Below are positions 1 through 7,581 of a stretch of DNA of 64,000 nt, in pieces. Below the pieces are notes generated by a model. The model saw only the letters and a program-made list of their open reading frames with translations, did not search any database and was not told where the DNA came from. Location of the stretch: the NCBI GenBank assembly GCA_003990955.1, contig BIFV01000006.1:62001-126000 (forward strand), written 5' to 3'. The position numbers and the translations under genes were made by a program. This DNA comes from Sporomusaceae bacterium FL31 (GTDB taxonomy: Bacteria > Bacillota > Negativicutes > DSM-1736 > Dendrosporobacteraceae). The number at the start of each line of letters is the position of its first letter. Positions within the stretch are counted from its first letter, which is position 1.

Positions 1-333
1 ACGAATAACTTGCTCTTCATTAAAGGGTTTCAAAATAAAGCCGCAAGCTCCGGCTAATATTGATTCCTTAACACTTTTCTCCTGTCCCATAGCCGAAATC
101 ATAATGACTTTTGCCTGAGGGTTAATCTGCTTAATTTCCCGCAAAGCCGCTATGCCGTCCATTTCAGGCATAGTAATGTCCATGGTCACCAAATCAGGCT
201 TCAATTCATTGTATTTCTCGATACACTCAATCCCATTACCAGCCTCACCGACCACTTCATACCCATGCCTTTCTAACATTTGTCGAAGAGTCACCCGGAT
301 AAAAACAGCATCATCTACAGTTAGAACTTTCAT
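1..333 (-). CDS. CheY-like response regulator (3' end outside window)
   Basis: This is a single receiver domain that takes a phosphoryl group from a histidine kinase. Only the first 111 residues are inside the window. Visible family residues are the acidic pair D7-D8, the phosphoacceptor D52 in MDITMPEMDG, S80 in the switch position and K102 in LKPF. The start is ATG at 331-333, preceded by AAGGAGG at 341-347. The opening matches stand-alone CheY of Firmicutes, but a C-terminal output domain cannot be excluded because the gene runs off the edge. Upstream lie a possible promoter (355-384), a short ORF, a hairpin and a c-di-GMP riboswitch, so this gene may be partly under c-di-GMP control. Confidence 0.9.
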   Translation of the reverse strand, partial: MKVLTVDDAVFIRVTLRQMLERHGYEVVGEAGNGIECIEKYNELKPDLVTMDITMPEMDGIAALREIKQINPQAKVIMISAMGQEKSVKESILAGACGFILKPFNEEQVIR

Positions 334-354
334 CTATAGGCCTCCTTAATCTTG

Positions 355-384
355 AATATAGAATATAGCATGACACGTATTCAA
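355..384 (-). promoter_or_regulatory. possible sigma-A promoter for the CheY-like gene
   Basis: Read on the minus strand there is TTGAAT, an 18-base spacer, then TATATT, about 20 bases ahead of the Shine-Dalgarno site of the CheY-like gene. If used, it would let that gene be transcribed independently of the riboswitch further upstream. The match is only moderate. Confidence 0.4.
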
Positions 385-400
385 TTTGATACGCGGGAGC

Positions 401-523
401 TCAATGTTGGCACCAAATAGCACGAGGACTATAGCAATCTGACTTCCACCAATTTCTAGGAGCAGATGTTAATCCTTCGTTTACAGGATCGTTCAAGAAG
501 ATGATTATATTTTCTGACAACAT
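401..523 (-). CDS. possible 40-residue peptide downstream of c-di-GMP riboswitch
   Basis: A short open frame begins with ATG inside the T-rich tail of the hairpin at 529-548 and runs 40 codons to TGA. It encodes a peptide ending NWWKSDCYSPRAIWCQH, unusually rich in Trp and Cys. It has no clear Shine-Dalgarno site and I do not recognise it. It is listed because it is the first reading frame after the riboswitch and its hairpin and could be what the riboswitch controls. It may equally be chance. Confidence 0.2.
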   Translation of the reverse strand: MLSENIIIFLNDPVNEGLTSAPRNWWKSDCYSPRAIWCQH

Positions 524-548
524 AATAAGGCCAGGGAGGTCCCTGGCC
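521..548 (-). terminator. terminator-like hairpin behind the c-di-GMP riboswitch
   Basis: A perfect 9-bp inverted repeat with a two-base loop (GGCCAGGGA and TCCCTGGCC, 529-548) is followed on the minus strand by TTATTATGTT. The tail is a weak U-tract. It sits about 25 bases after the aptamer, the expected place for an expression platform. Confidence 0.55.
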
Positions 549-572
549 TGCAACATGTTAGTATGACTAGCA

Positions 573-655
573 CGGCGGCTTGGCAATCATGATCGCGTCG
601 CGATTGTAGACCCATAGCTTTGCGTCCCTGCTTTTCAGCAGGTTTGCCAAATATA
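573..655 (-). promoter_or_regulatory. class I cyclic di-GMP riboswitch (GEMM-I)
   Basis: The minus strand carries the GEMM-I signature in order: GGCAAACC, a short stem closed by a GAAA tetraloop (CCTGCT-GAAA-AGCAGG), then GGGACGCAAAGC, a GGGTC segment and a second helix ending near GCCAAGCCGCC. The conserved GGCAAACC and GGGACGCAAAGC blocks form the three-way junction that binds c-di-GMP in this family. A terminator-like hairpin follows at 529-548, so control is probably by transcription termination. The next recognised gene is the CheY-like regulator, about 240 bases further on. No other copy was seen in the window. Confidence 0.92.
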
Positions 656-803
656 AGATTATCCCACAGCTAATTAGATAAAAATGCTGAACTTGTAAAA
701 TTATGTATAAAATTGTATGTATTTGTCTATAATTGTATATCATTTTCCATCCTACCGTCAAGGATTTAGTAGGACTATAGTCCATAGACCGCTAAACAGG
801 CGA

Positions 804-850
804 ATAAAAAAAACCGCAGCATTCTGGGAAAACAAACCAGATATGCTGCG
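804..850 (-). terminator. Rho-independent terminator of metA
   Basis: The arms CGCAGCATATCTGG and CCAGAATGCTGCG (814-850) pair with a minor bulge, and eight T residues follow on the minus strand (forward A-run 805-812). It lies just after the metA stop codon. Confidence 0.85.
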
Positions 851-876
851 ATCTTAGTTATCCGAAACAGGCCTGC

Positions 877-1833
877 TTAAATTCCATCACCATACAGCCC
901 GCTTTGATCACCAGAGTTATTTAATTTATCAAGATCGAAAGGCGTCCCTTGATAAACGTAATAGTTAAGCCAATTTGAAAAAAGCAGATTGGCGGCACTC
1001 CGCCAGCGCACCTGCGGTGTTTGTGCAGGGTCATTGTTAGGATAATAGTTAGCCGGAATATTGATGGGAAGTCCCAGTGCCACATCACGGTCATACTCAG
1101 CCTTAAGCGTCAGCGGATCATATTCGGAATGACCCGTAATGAAAAGCTGGCGATGCTTTTTATCCACTACCGCATAAACACCCGCTTCCTCGGACTCGGA
1201 CAATATACATAAACCTGGTACCTTGGCAATATCTTCGCGTCTTACTTCAGTATGACGGGAATGTGGTACATAAAAAACATCATCAAAACCCCGGAAAAGC
1301 ATTTTTTCTTTAATATTGACCGAATGAGGAAATACTCCGAACATTTTTTGAGGCAGATCATATTTAGGAATACCATAGTGATGATATAAAGCAGCTTGCG
1401 CTCCCCAGCAGATATGAAGAGTGGAATATACATTCCGCCTGCTCCAGTCCATAATTTCACATAATTCTTGCCAATAGACCACTTCTTCAAACGGAATCTG
1501 CTCCACCGGCGCCCCAGTGATAATCATCCCATCATATTTACGGTTTTTAACATGATCAAATGTCTCGTAAAATTTCACCAGATGTTCTTGTGGCGTATTT
1601 TTGGGCTCATACGTTGCAGTATACATAAAATCAAATTCTACCTGCAGTGGAGAATTCCCTAATAATCGAAGCAGTTGCGTTTCTGTTACTATTTTCGTCG
1701 GCATCAGATTGAGTAATAAAATCCGCAATGGACGTATGTCCTGCGAATAAGCTCTATCTTCGTCCATCGTAAAAATATTTTCCTTTTCCAGGATGTTTAC
1801 AGCCGGCAAATGGTTAGGAATTTTAATTGGCAT
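877..1833 (-). CDS. metA: Homoserine O-acetyltransferase (MetA/MetAS family)
   Basis: This cytoplasmic enzyme acylates the hydroxyl of homoserine at the branch point to methionine. The 318-residue protein has the family nucleophile in HICWGAQA and the GHSEYDPLT segment carrying the catalytic Glu/His. In this family a Glu in place of Gly in the APxEx segment shifts specificity from succinyl-CoA to acetyl-CoA. This protein reads APVEQIP, so acetyltransferase activity is expected. The start is ATG at 1831-1833 with GGAG nearby. A longer frame runs up to 2001, but it contains a good promoter (1957-1986) and lacks family similarity, so it was not used. A terminator follows at 804-850. Confidence 0.93.
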   Translation of the reverse strand: MPIKIPNHLPAVNILEKENIFTMDEDRAYSQDIRPLRILLLNLMPTKIVTETQLLRLLGNSPLQVEFDFMYTATYEPKNTPQEHLVKFYETFDHVKNRKYDGMIITGAPVEQIPFEEVVYWQELCEIMDWSRRNVYSTLHICWGAQAALYHHYGIPKYDLPQKMFGVFPHSVNIKEKMLFRGFDDVFYVPHSRHTEVRREDIAKVPGLCILSESEEAGVYAVVDKKHRQLFITGHSEYDPLTLKAEYDRDVALGLPINIPANYYPNNDPAQTPQVRWRSAANLLFSNWLNYYVYQGTPFDLDKLNNSGDQSGLYGDGI

Positions 1834-1956
1834 GGGTTCATCTCCTTTTATATCAAGTCTTCTCCTACAGGACAAAATGTTTTTGAAAATTTGCTCTACA
1901 GATATCCAAAAGGCCCTATCTGCCTTTTCGGCAAATAAAGCCTCACTTATTAATTC

Positions 1957-1986
1957 ATTATACTCTGTACTAAGGCACATATTCAA
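1957..1986 (-). promoter_or_regulatory. sigma-A promoter of metA
   Basis: The minus strand has TTGAAT, an 18-base spacer and a perfect TATAAT. Transcription would start near 1950, leaving a leader of about 115 bases. The leader contains a small hairpin (TTGCC-GAAA-AGGCA) but lacks the SAM-I riboswitch core. Confidence 0.6.
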
Positions 1987-2030
1987 GATACTATTTTTCA
2001 CGACATTGTCTGCTCTGATTCACAGCAGTA

Positions 2031-2079
2031 ATAAAAGCCACAGTGATTTGCAGATTGCTCATCGCTGTGGCTTTATTAT
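2031..2079 (-). terminator. terminator after the KDG-aldolase-like gene
   Basis: Arms of about 16 bp (AAAGCCACAGTGAT and ATCGCTGTGGCTTT, one G-U) surround a 13-base loop, with T-rich flanks on both strands. It follows the stop codon at 2101. Confidence 0.8.
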
Positions 2080-2100
2080 TCAGGAACAGTTCTGCTAACG

Positions 2101-2994
2101 CTACACTTGTTCTGCCATCATGAGAATTTTATCAATTTCGGCACACTGCCATTCTGTAAGTTCCATAGCTGGCTCTTTAACGGTTGGGTTGATTGCCACT
2201 CCCCTGGCAGCCACAGCACCTTTAATGGCACCAATAAAAGGCTGTGAAACATCATATAAATTCATTAAAATTGAAACTTTTTTGTTAAGGCGCGCGACTT
2301 TCCCAAAATCCTTAGTTTCATAGGCCTTGAGTAACTCGGAAAAAACTTCGGGCACAACGTTTGTTAAGCCACATAGTACACCGTCGCCACCAGCCATAAG
2401 ATTAGGCAGCAAATACTCGTCAAAACCGGATAAGATCGTGAATTCAGGACGCTGCTGCTTCACGGCTTGAATTAGCTTTCTGGTATGACTGATATTGTCA
2501 ACCGTATCTTTTATTGCCACAATATTAGTAAAGTCAGCAGCTAACCGTGTTACCAAATCTGGCCCTAAGTCGGAAGAAGTCCTTTCTGGAAAATTATACA
2601 GCATCATTGGCAATGCCGTATTACGGGCAATATTAGCATAATAGCGATAGATAATCTCTGGAGTAAGCTTAAAATAATAGGGTGAAATTACGACCACACC
2701 ATCTGCACCCTCTTGTTCGGCAACTTGAGTAAGCTCAATCGCCTCTTCCTGAACCGTCCCACCTGTACCGATTAAAACAGGCACCCGCTTACTTACTATT
2801 TTGACAACATAGCGAATAAATTCTTTCTTCTCTTCCATGGTTAAAGCCGTAAACTCGCCAATGCTTCCGAGAAAAAGCAGCCCATTCATGCCGTGATTAA
2901 TAAGTCGATTGATAACCAATTCATTGCCAGGAAAATCAAGCCTTCCTTTTTGGTCTAGCACCGTAATAACAGGAGTCAAAATCCCTTTAAACAT
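2101..2994 (-). CDS. DapA-superfamily aldolase, YagE/YjhH-like 2-keto-3-deoxy sugar-acid aldolase
   Basis: This is a TIM-barrel class I aldolase of 297 residues. Schiff-base lysine lies in AIKDT and the catalytic tyrosine in MLYNFP. Where true dihydrodipicolinate synthase has GTTGE, this protein has GSIGEF, and the run LFLGSIGEF...VPVLIGTGG resembles E. coli YjhH and YagE, which cleave 2-keto-3-deoxy-gluconate or -pentonate to pyruvate plus an aldehyde. Its neighbour 47 bases upstream is a sugar-acid-dehydratase-family gene, which supports that role over lysine synthesis. The start is ATG at 2992-2994 behind AAGGAGG rather than the upstream in-frame start at 3024. The substrate is inferred. 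Confidence 0.8.
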   Translation of the reverse strand: MFKGILTPVITVLDQKGRLDFPGNELVINRLINHGMNGLLFLGSIGEFTALTMEEKKEFIRYVVKIVSKRVPVLIGTGGTVQEEAIELTQVAEQEGADGVVVISPYYFKLTPEIIYRYYANIARNTALPMMLYNFPERTSSDLGPDLVTRLAADFTNIVAIKDTVDNISHTRKLIQAVKQQRPEFTILSGFDEYLLPNLMAGGDGVLCGLTNVVPEVFSELLKAYETKDFGKVARLNKKVSILMNLYDVSQPFIGAIKGAVAARGVAINPTVKEPAMELTEWQCAEIDKILMMAEQV

Positions 2995-3041
2995 AAAATC
3001 CCTCCTTACAATTCGTGATCTCATGCGTTCCCTATAACAAA

Positions 3042-4763
3042 CTATTTCATGTAGGCCCCAGCCATTGCCGAAACGGCATGCTGCGAATAGCGCCTCAAAA
3101 TACCCTTTTTAGGTGTAAGTTCAGGCAATTGCCACACGGCTCTGCGCTGCTGAAGAATTTGTTTAATTTCTTCAGCAGCTTTTCGTACGCCAGTTATCCC
3201 AACAATATGAATACTTCTAGTTGGTATGTCGATTTCAATCAAATCCCCGTCTTGAATAAGGGCTATCGGTCCGCCCTCAACGGCCTCTGGCGATACGTGG
3301 CCAATACAAGGGCCGCGAGTTGCACCCGAAAACCTGCCATCTGTTATAATAGCCACTGAACCATTTAACTTTTCATCGAATACAATGGCATCAGTGGTCA
3401 TAAACATTTCGGGCATCCCCGATCCTTTAGGTCCTTCATAGCGGATTACGACCACTGCACCCGGATTAATCTTTCCTGCCAGGATTGCCGCTTGAGCTTC
3501 TTCTTCACTATTAAAAACTGCCGCAGGGCCAAGGTGACTTTGCATGGCTGGCACTACTGCCGAATATTTGACCACAGCACCATCTGGCGCAATATTTCCG
3601 GTAAGCACAGCAATAGAACCATATTGTTTTGCCTTCTCAGGAGATTTAATAATCTCGTCAGCCGGGATACCATAGGTTTTTAGATAATTGAGGCAGCGTT
3701 CAAAAAAGCCATCTTTCATAAGTTTATTCAGGTTTTCTCCCAATGTCTGCCCAGTCACGGTCATAACATCCAGCTTCAATTGGTCTTTAATCAGCCATTG
3801 AATCATGGGTACGCCACCGGCAAACCAGAACATTTCGGTAACATACTTTCCACTCGGCTGGATATTGGTTAAATACTTAATCTGTTGACCGATTCGATCA
3901 AAAAGCTTTGGATCAAGTTCTATTCCCAGCTCATGAGCAACGGCTGGAAGATGGATCAGTGCGTTCGTGCTTCCGCCAATTGCAGCATGAACTTTTATTG
4001 CATTTTCAAAGGCATCCTGAGTCAATATTTTTGAAGCAGTAATATTTTTTTCAGCTAATTCCATGATTTTTTTACCTGCTAAACGGGCATAACGCCTAAT
4101 ATCCATAAATGTAGCCGGCATGAGTGCTGTTCCCGGCAGCGCCACCCCTAATGCTTCTGACATACATTGCATTGTGCTGGCAGTCCCCATGAATTGACAG
4201 GCACCACAAGACGGACAGCCGGTTAATTTAAAATTGCGCATTTCGGCCTGACTGACTAAACCTTTCTTAGCTTTTGCAGTCAAGGGTCCTGCCAAACCTG
4301 AAGTCGATATATTAGGACCGGAACGCATTGAGCCACTGGGAATATGAATGGTTGGAATATCCATTCTTGCAGCAGCCATAAGATGAGCCGGAACTGATTT
4401 ATCACAGCCTGACAACAGGATCATCCCATCCCAGGGAATGACCGAAGCATGTATCTGTACCATATCGGCCATAACCTCACGAGAAGCCAGAATATAATTC
4501 ATGCCATCATGGCCTTGCGCCCAGCCATCACAGATATCGGTGACATGAAACTTGGCAGGCTTACCGCCAGCTTCATACACGCCAATGCAGGCTTCATCAT
4601 TGAGAACATCAAGGTGAAAACTGCCCGGATGGCTGTCACCTTGAACATCGTCAACTAAAATGTGGGGTTTCTCCACATCTTCTTCTGACCAGTTCATACC
4701 CAGCATGAGAGCATCAACCTGTGCCCATAGATTTCTAACATCCTGACATCGTTGTTTTACCAT
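3042..4763 (-). CDS. IlvD/Edd-family dehydratase, probably sugar-acid dehydratase
   Basis: This 573-residue iron-sulfur dehydratase belongs to the dihydroxyacid/6-phosphogluconate/xylonate dehydratase family. Cluster-ligand cysteines are visible in SGCDKS and in the GCPSCGACQ block, and the C-terminal half holds the family [19 protein letters not shown] segment. The family makes 2-keto acids from polyhydroxy acids. Paired with the YagE/YjhH-like aldolase downstream, it most likely feeds a non-phosphorylative sugar-acid pathway; valine/isoleucine synthesis (ilvD) is the alternative, but no other branched-chain gene is nearby. ATG at 4761-4763 follows GGGGAG. The start codon overlaps by one base the stop of a short upstream frame (4763-4951). 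Confidence 0.85.
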   Translation of the reverse strand: MVKQRCQDVRNLWAQVDALMLGMNWSEEDVEKPHILVDDVQGDSHPGSFHLDVLNDEACIGVYEAGGKPAKFHVTDICDGWAQGHDGMNYILASREVMADMVQIHASVIPWDGMILLSGCDKSVPAHLMAAARMDIPTIHIPSGSMRSGPNISTSGLAGPLTAKAKKGLVSQAEMRNFKLTGCPSCGACQFMGTASTMQCMSEALGVALPGTALMPATFMDIRRYARLAGKKIMELAEKNITASKILTQDAFENAIKVHAAIGGSTNALIHLPAVAHELGIELDPKLFDRIGQQIKYLTNIQPSGKYVTEMFWFAGGVPMIQWLIKDQLKLDVMTVTGQTLGENLNKLMKDGFFERCLNYLKTYGIPADEIIKSPEKAKQYGSIAVLTGNIAPDGAVVKYSAVVPAMQSHLGPAAVFNSEEEAQAAILAGKINPGAVVVIRYEGPKGSGMPEMFMTTDAIVFDEKLNGSVAIITDGRFSGATRGPCIGHVSPEAVEGGPIALIQDGDLIEIDIPTRSIHIVGITGVRKAAEEIKQILQQRRAVWQLPELTPKKGILRRYSQHAVSAMAGAYMK

Positions 4764-4951
4764 CAGTCTCTCCCCTTCATTTTTAGCATGTTTAAGACGG
4801 TATCAAAAACAATCTCATCTGGATCAATATTTCGCAATGTTAGACAAGCTGCTTTTATCAATATTACGTTCTCCTGACGTTTTATCAGGCAGCGCTAGCA
4901 TAAAAAAAATCCAGTCATTAATCCAGCTGCCGAAAACATAAGTTTCCGCAT
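4763..4951 (-). other. short coupled leader ORF with in-frame TAG upstream of the dehydratase
   Basis: On the minus strand a frame starts MRKLMFSAAGLMTGFF, which looks like a membrane segment, hits TAG at 4895-4897, then continues for 43 residues (ending [13 protein letters not shown]) to a TGA that overlaps the dehydratase ATG. An AGGAG sits about nine bases ahead of an in-frame TTG (near 4858), so the second part could be translated alone as 31 residues and coupled to the dehydratase. It may be a decayed small gene or a leader peptide. Otherwise 4764-5063 holds only the terminator at 5000-5047. Confidence 0.35.
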
Positions 4952-4999
4952 ATTAATATTACCAATTTTTTCCTTATAATAGAACTATAATAAATAAAC

Positions 5000-5047
5000 A
5001 GTCAAAATAAAATCGTAGAATATGTATTCTACGATTTTATTTTGACT
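5000..5047. terminator. long hairpin terminator
   Basis: A perfect 23-bp inverted repeat with a two-base loop, AT-rich outside and with TCGTAGAATA at the tip. It lies 16 bases past the end of the GGDEF-EAL gene and can act in either direction. Confidence 0.85.
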
Positions 5048-5063
5048 GCTAATCGATAAATCT

Positions 5064-7469
5064 CTATGGCCTCATTGGTGATTGACTCGCAATAAAAGCG
5101 AAGGCTTCAGTTTCAGGGATGGGACGGCTAATCAGATACCCTTGAATAAAATCGCAATGACATTGTTTCAAATAGTCCAGCTGCTGAAAAGTCTCAACCC
5201 CCTCAGCAACAACCTTCATCCCCATAACGTGAGCCATCTCCACAATCGTTCCGATAATGGCTTTCTGCGCACCACCAACAAGAATCCTATCAATAAACGC
5301 TTTATCAATCTTTAATGTATTCACCGGCAAACGCTGCAGATAAGTCAGTGATGAATAACCTGTACCAAAATCATCGAGTGATAACCGTATCCCCATGGCC
5401 TGAAGTTCATCCAGTTTGTCGATACTATCTTCCAATGATTCGATGAGAGCATTTTCAGTGATTTCTAATTCGAGCTGGCAAGGCTCAACTCCGGCGTTAT
5501 CCAGTACTTCACGAACAATTTGAATGAAGTTATCGGCACACAGTTGATGAGGAGACACATTAACAGCCACATGAATATGGCTCCACCCCTGCTCGCTCAA
5601 TTGCTTTATGAAGCGGCATGCCTCCTGAAGTACCCACTGGCCAATCATTTGAATAAGCCCGCTTTGCTCAGCGATTGGAATAAAGACTGCTGGTGAAATT
5701 GGGCCATAGGCTGGACTGTTCCAGCGAAGCAAGGCCTCAAAGCCTATGATACTCCCCTCAACAACGCTTACCAGAGGCTGATAGTGCAGTGAAAACTCAT
5801 CACGCTCAATCGAGTAGCGGAGATTATTAATGAGATGAATACGATTGTAAGCCTCGGCCTGCATGACAGCCTCATAAAAACGCCAACAATTCTTGCCGTC
5901 CCTTTTGGCCGCATACATGGCATTATCAGCATTTTTAAATATTTCCTCAGCTTTGTCACCATCATCTGGATATCTGGCAATCCCGGCACTGGCTGACATA
6001 TGAAAGCCAATTCCCAACACATGAATATCATGACAAAATACCCCAATAATTTTATTGGCAATACGTGCAATGCTCTCCTGTTCATTCTGTCCAGGCAAAA
6101 TAATCATAAATTCATCGCCGCCAATACGTCCAACAAGGGCACCTTGACCCGCTTCCTGTACGATACGATTGCCAGCCATGACAATCAATGCATCACCATA
6201 AGTATGACCAAAGGTATCGTTGACAATTTTAATATCATCTAAATCAACAAACAAAACGGCACCTGCAGCATGACCTTGGCGAGCCTTTACCATCTCATCC
6301 TCAAGGCATTCAATTAAGTATGTTCTATTGGGCAGGCCAGTTAGCATATCATAATAGGCCATTCGGCGAATTTCCTCAGCCTTCTGAGACAGTTCTTCCT
6401 GAGCTGCCTGCCGCTCCATAATCTCTTCCTCTAATGTTGCACTAAGCTGCTGCAGGTCGACTACCATCTTTTCCAGATCGGCATTACTTTCAAGCAGCTC
6501 TTGTTCGGCTTTTCGCTGTTGAGTAATATCTGTAACAAAGGCGACATGCATGCTGCGCCCATCCGGCCATTGGATGGTTTTCTGTTCTGCTAGATAGTAC
6601 CGGTCATGAATACTGACATAGCGCTCCCATGGCACTTGTCTTTCGATACCCTGAGACGGTCTTAAATGAAAGCAATCGCAGCATGGAGCCGACATACCGA
6701 AAATTTCGTAGCATTTGCAGCCAAATTTTGCAGCGCATAACTCTCGCAACGCTGGACTGACATGAATCAGCTCATAGGTATCCAGATCTACCACATAGGC
6801 AAGACTGCTAATCCCGCCAACAATTTTTTCTAAAATGGCGGCATTATTCTTTGAAGCTTTAAGAGACTGTTCGACTTTATCCCTTTGCAGAACTTCGCCA
6901 ACCAGTGGTGCAATCGATTCAACTAACTCAATCACGGTTGTATTTAACTGATCTGGCTTTAAATCTGCCATGTGAATAATGCCAAGTATTTCTTCCTGAT
7001 GATAAACTGGAATGATCGCAAGACTGCGATATCCAGCTTGAATGCAGGCACCGCGGTACTTTTTTTGCTCATCCTCAGATAGACTTTCAGCAAAGATTAA
7101 AATATCATTACAACATAAAGAACCAGCACTGTTGATAACAGGTTTATCAAATGGCAGAAGGTTGCCACTAACAATACGAGTACAACTGCAATCCTCTTTA
7201 AAAATTTGAATTTGATTCTCAGCTTCCCAAAATTCATGACTAAAACCAACGTAAGAATGATATGGAATATATCCGGCTTCATTTAATACGCGAATTCCAA
7301 CAAAATTACAACCACTTTCTTGCTGAATCAAATCAACAACTTTGTCTAGGAATTCTTTCTTCGATCCGCGAGCACTAAAACTATGAATCAATAATTGGAT
7401 GACTTGAACATTCCGTTGACCGGCTTTTGTCTGTGAACTACTGGTCGGAATACCTTTCATTTTATCCAA
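5064..7469 (-). CDS. GAF-PAS-GGDEF-EAL cyclic di-GMP signalling protein
   Basis: This 801-residue soluble protein combines an N-terminal GAF domain (about 30-190), a PAS domain (about 205-325) with a Cys-rich stretch (CCDCFHL), a coiled coil, a GGDEF domain (about 370-535) and an EAL domain (about 545-795). The GGDEF motif is intact, but the RxxD inhibitory site upstream of it is absent. The EAL part keeps FEALLRW, NVSP, EITEN, DDFGTGYSS, KIDKAF and AEGVE, so it should hydrolyse c-di-GMP. It may be bifunctional. No membrane segment is seen, so it senses a cytoplasmic signal. A TTG start at 7467-7469, ten bases after GGGAGG, is preferred over ATG at 7460. Confidence 0.93.
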   Translation of the reverse strand: MDKMKGIPTSSSQTKAGQRNVQVIQLLIHSFSARGSKKEFLDKVVDLIQQESGCNFVGIRVLNEAGYIPYHSYVGFSHEFWEAENQIQIFKEDCSCTRIVSGNLLPFDKPVINSAGSLCCNDILIFAESLSEDEQKKYRGACIQAGYRSLAIIPVYHQEEILGIIHMADLKPDQLNTTVIELVESIAPLVGEVLQRDKVEQSLKASKNNAAILEKIVGGISSLAYVVDLDTYELIHVSPALRELCAAKFGCKCYEIFGMSAPCCDCFHLRPSQGIERQVPWERYVSIHDRYYLAEQKTIQWPDGRSMHVAFVTDITQQRKAEQELLESNADLEKMVVDLQQLSATLEEEIMERQAAQEELSQKAEEIRRMAYYDMLTGLPNRTYLIECLEDEMVKARQGHAAGAVLFVDLDDIKIVNDTFGHTYGDALIVMAGNRIVQEAGQGALVGRIGGDEFMIILPGQNEQESIARIANKIIGVFCHDIHVLGIGFHMSASAGIARYPDDGDKAEEIFKNADNAMYAAKRDGKNCWRFYEAVMQAEAYNRIHLINNLRYSIERDEFSLHYQPLVSVVEGSIIGFEALLRWNSPAYGPISPAVFIPIAEQSGLIQMIGQWVLQEACRFIKQLSEQGWSHIHVAVNVSPHQLCADNFIQIVREVLDNAGVEPCQLELEITENALIESLEDSIDKLDELQAMGIRLSLDDFGTGYSSLTYLQRLPVNTLKIDKAFIDRILVGGAQKAIIGTIVEMAHVMGMKVVAEGVETFQQLDYLKQCHCDFIQGYLISRPIPETEAFAFIASQSPMRP

Positions 7470-7581
7470 AAAATTGCCACCTCCCGCATGGTTCTTACTT
7501 GGTGGAAAGTAATTATTATTTAACTATTATTGGATACATTTTCAATATTATCCTCCAATAATTCAATAATTTTGTTAATAA

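Noticed and set aside
567..785. 72-codon minus-strand ORF
   Set aside because: It covers the c-di-GMP aptamer, has no ribosome site and no recognisable protein pattern; the conserved bases are those of the RNA.
1834..2001. 56-codon N-terminal extension of MetA
   Set aside because: The canonical MetA start with GGAG is at 1833 and a TATAAT promoter lies inside the extension.
1834..2030. SAM riboswitch ahead of metA
   Set aside because: The SAM-I core sequences are absent; only a small hairpin is seen.
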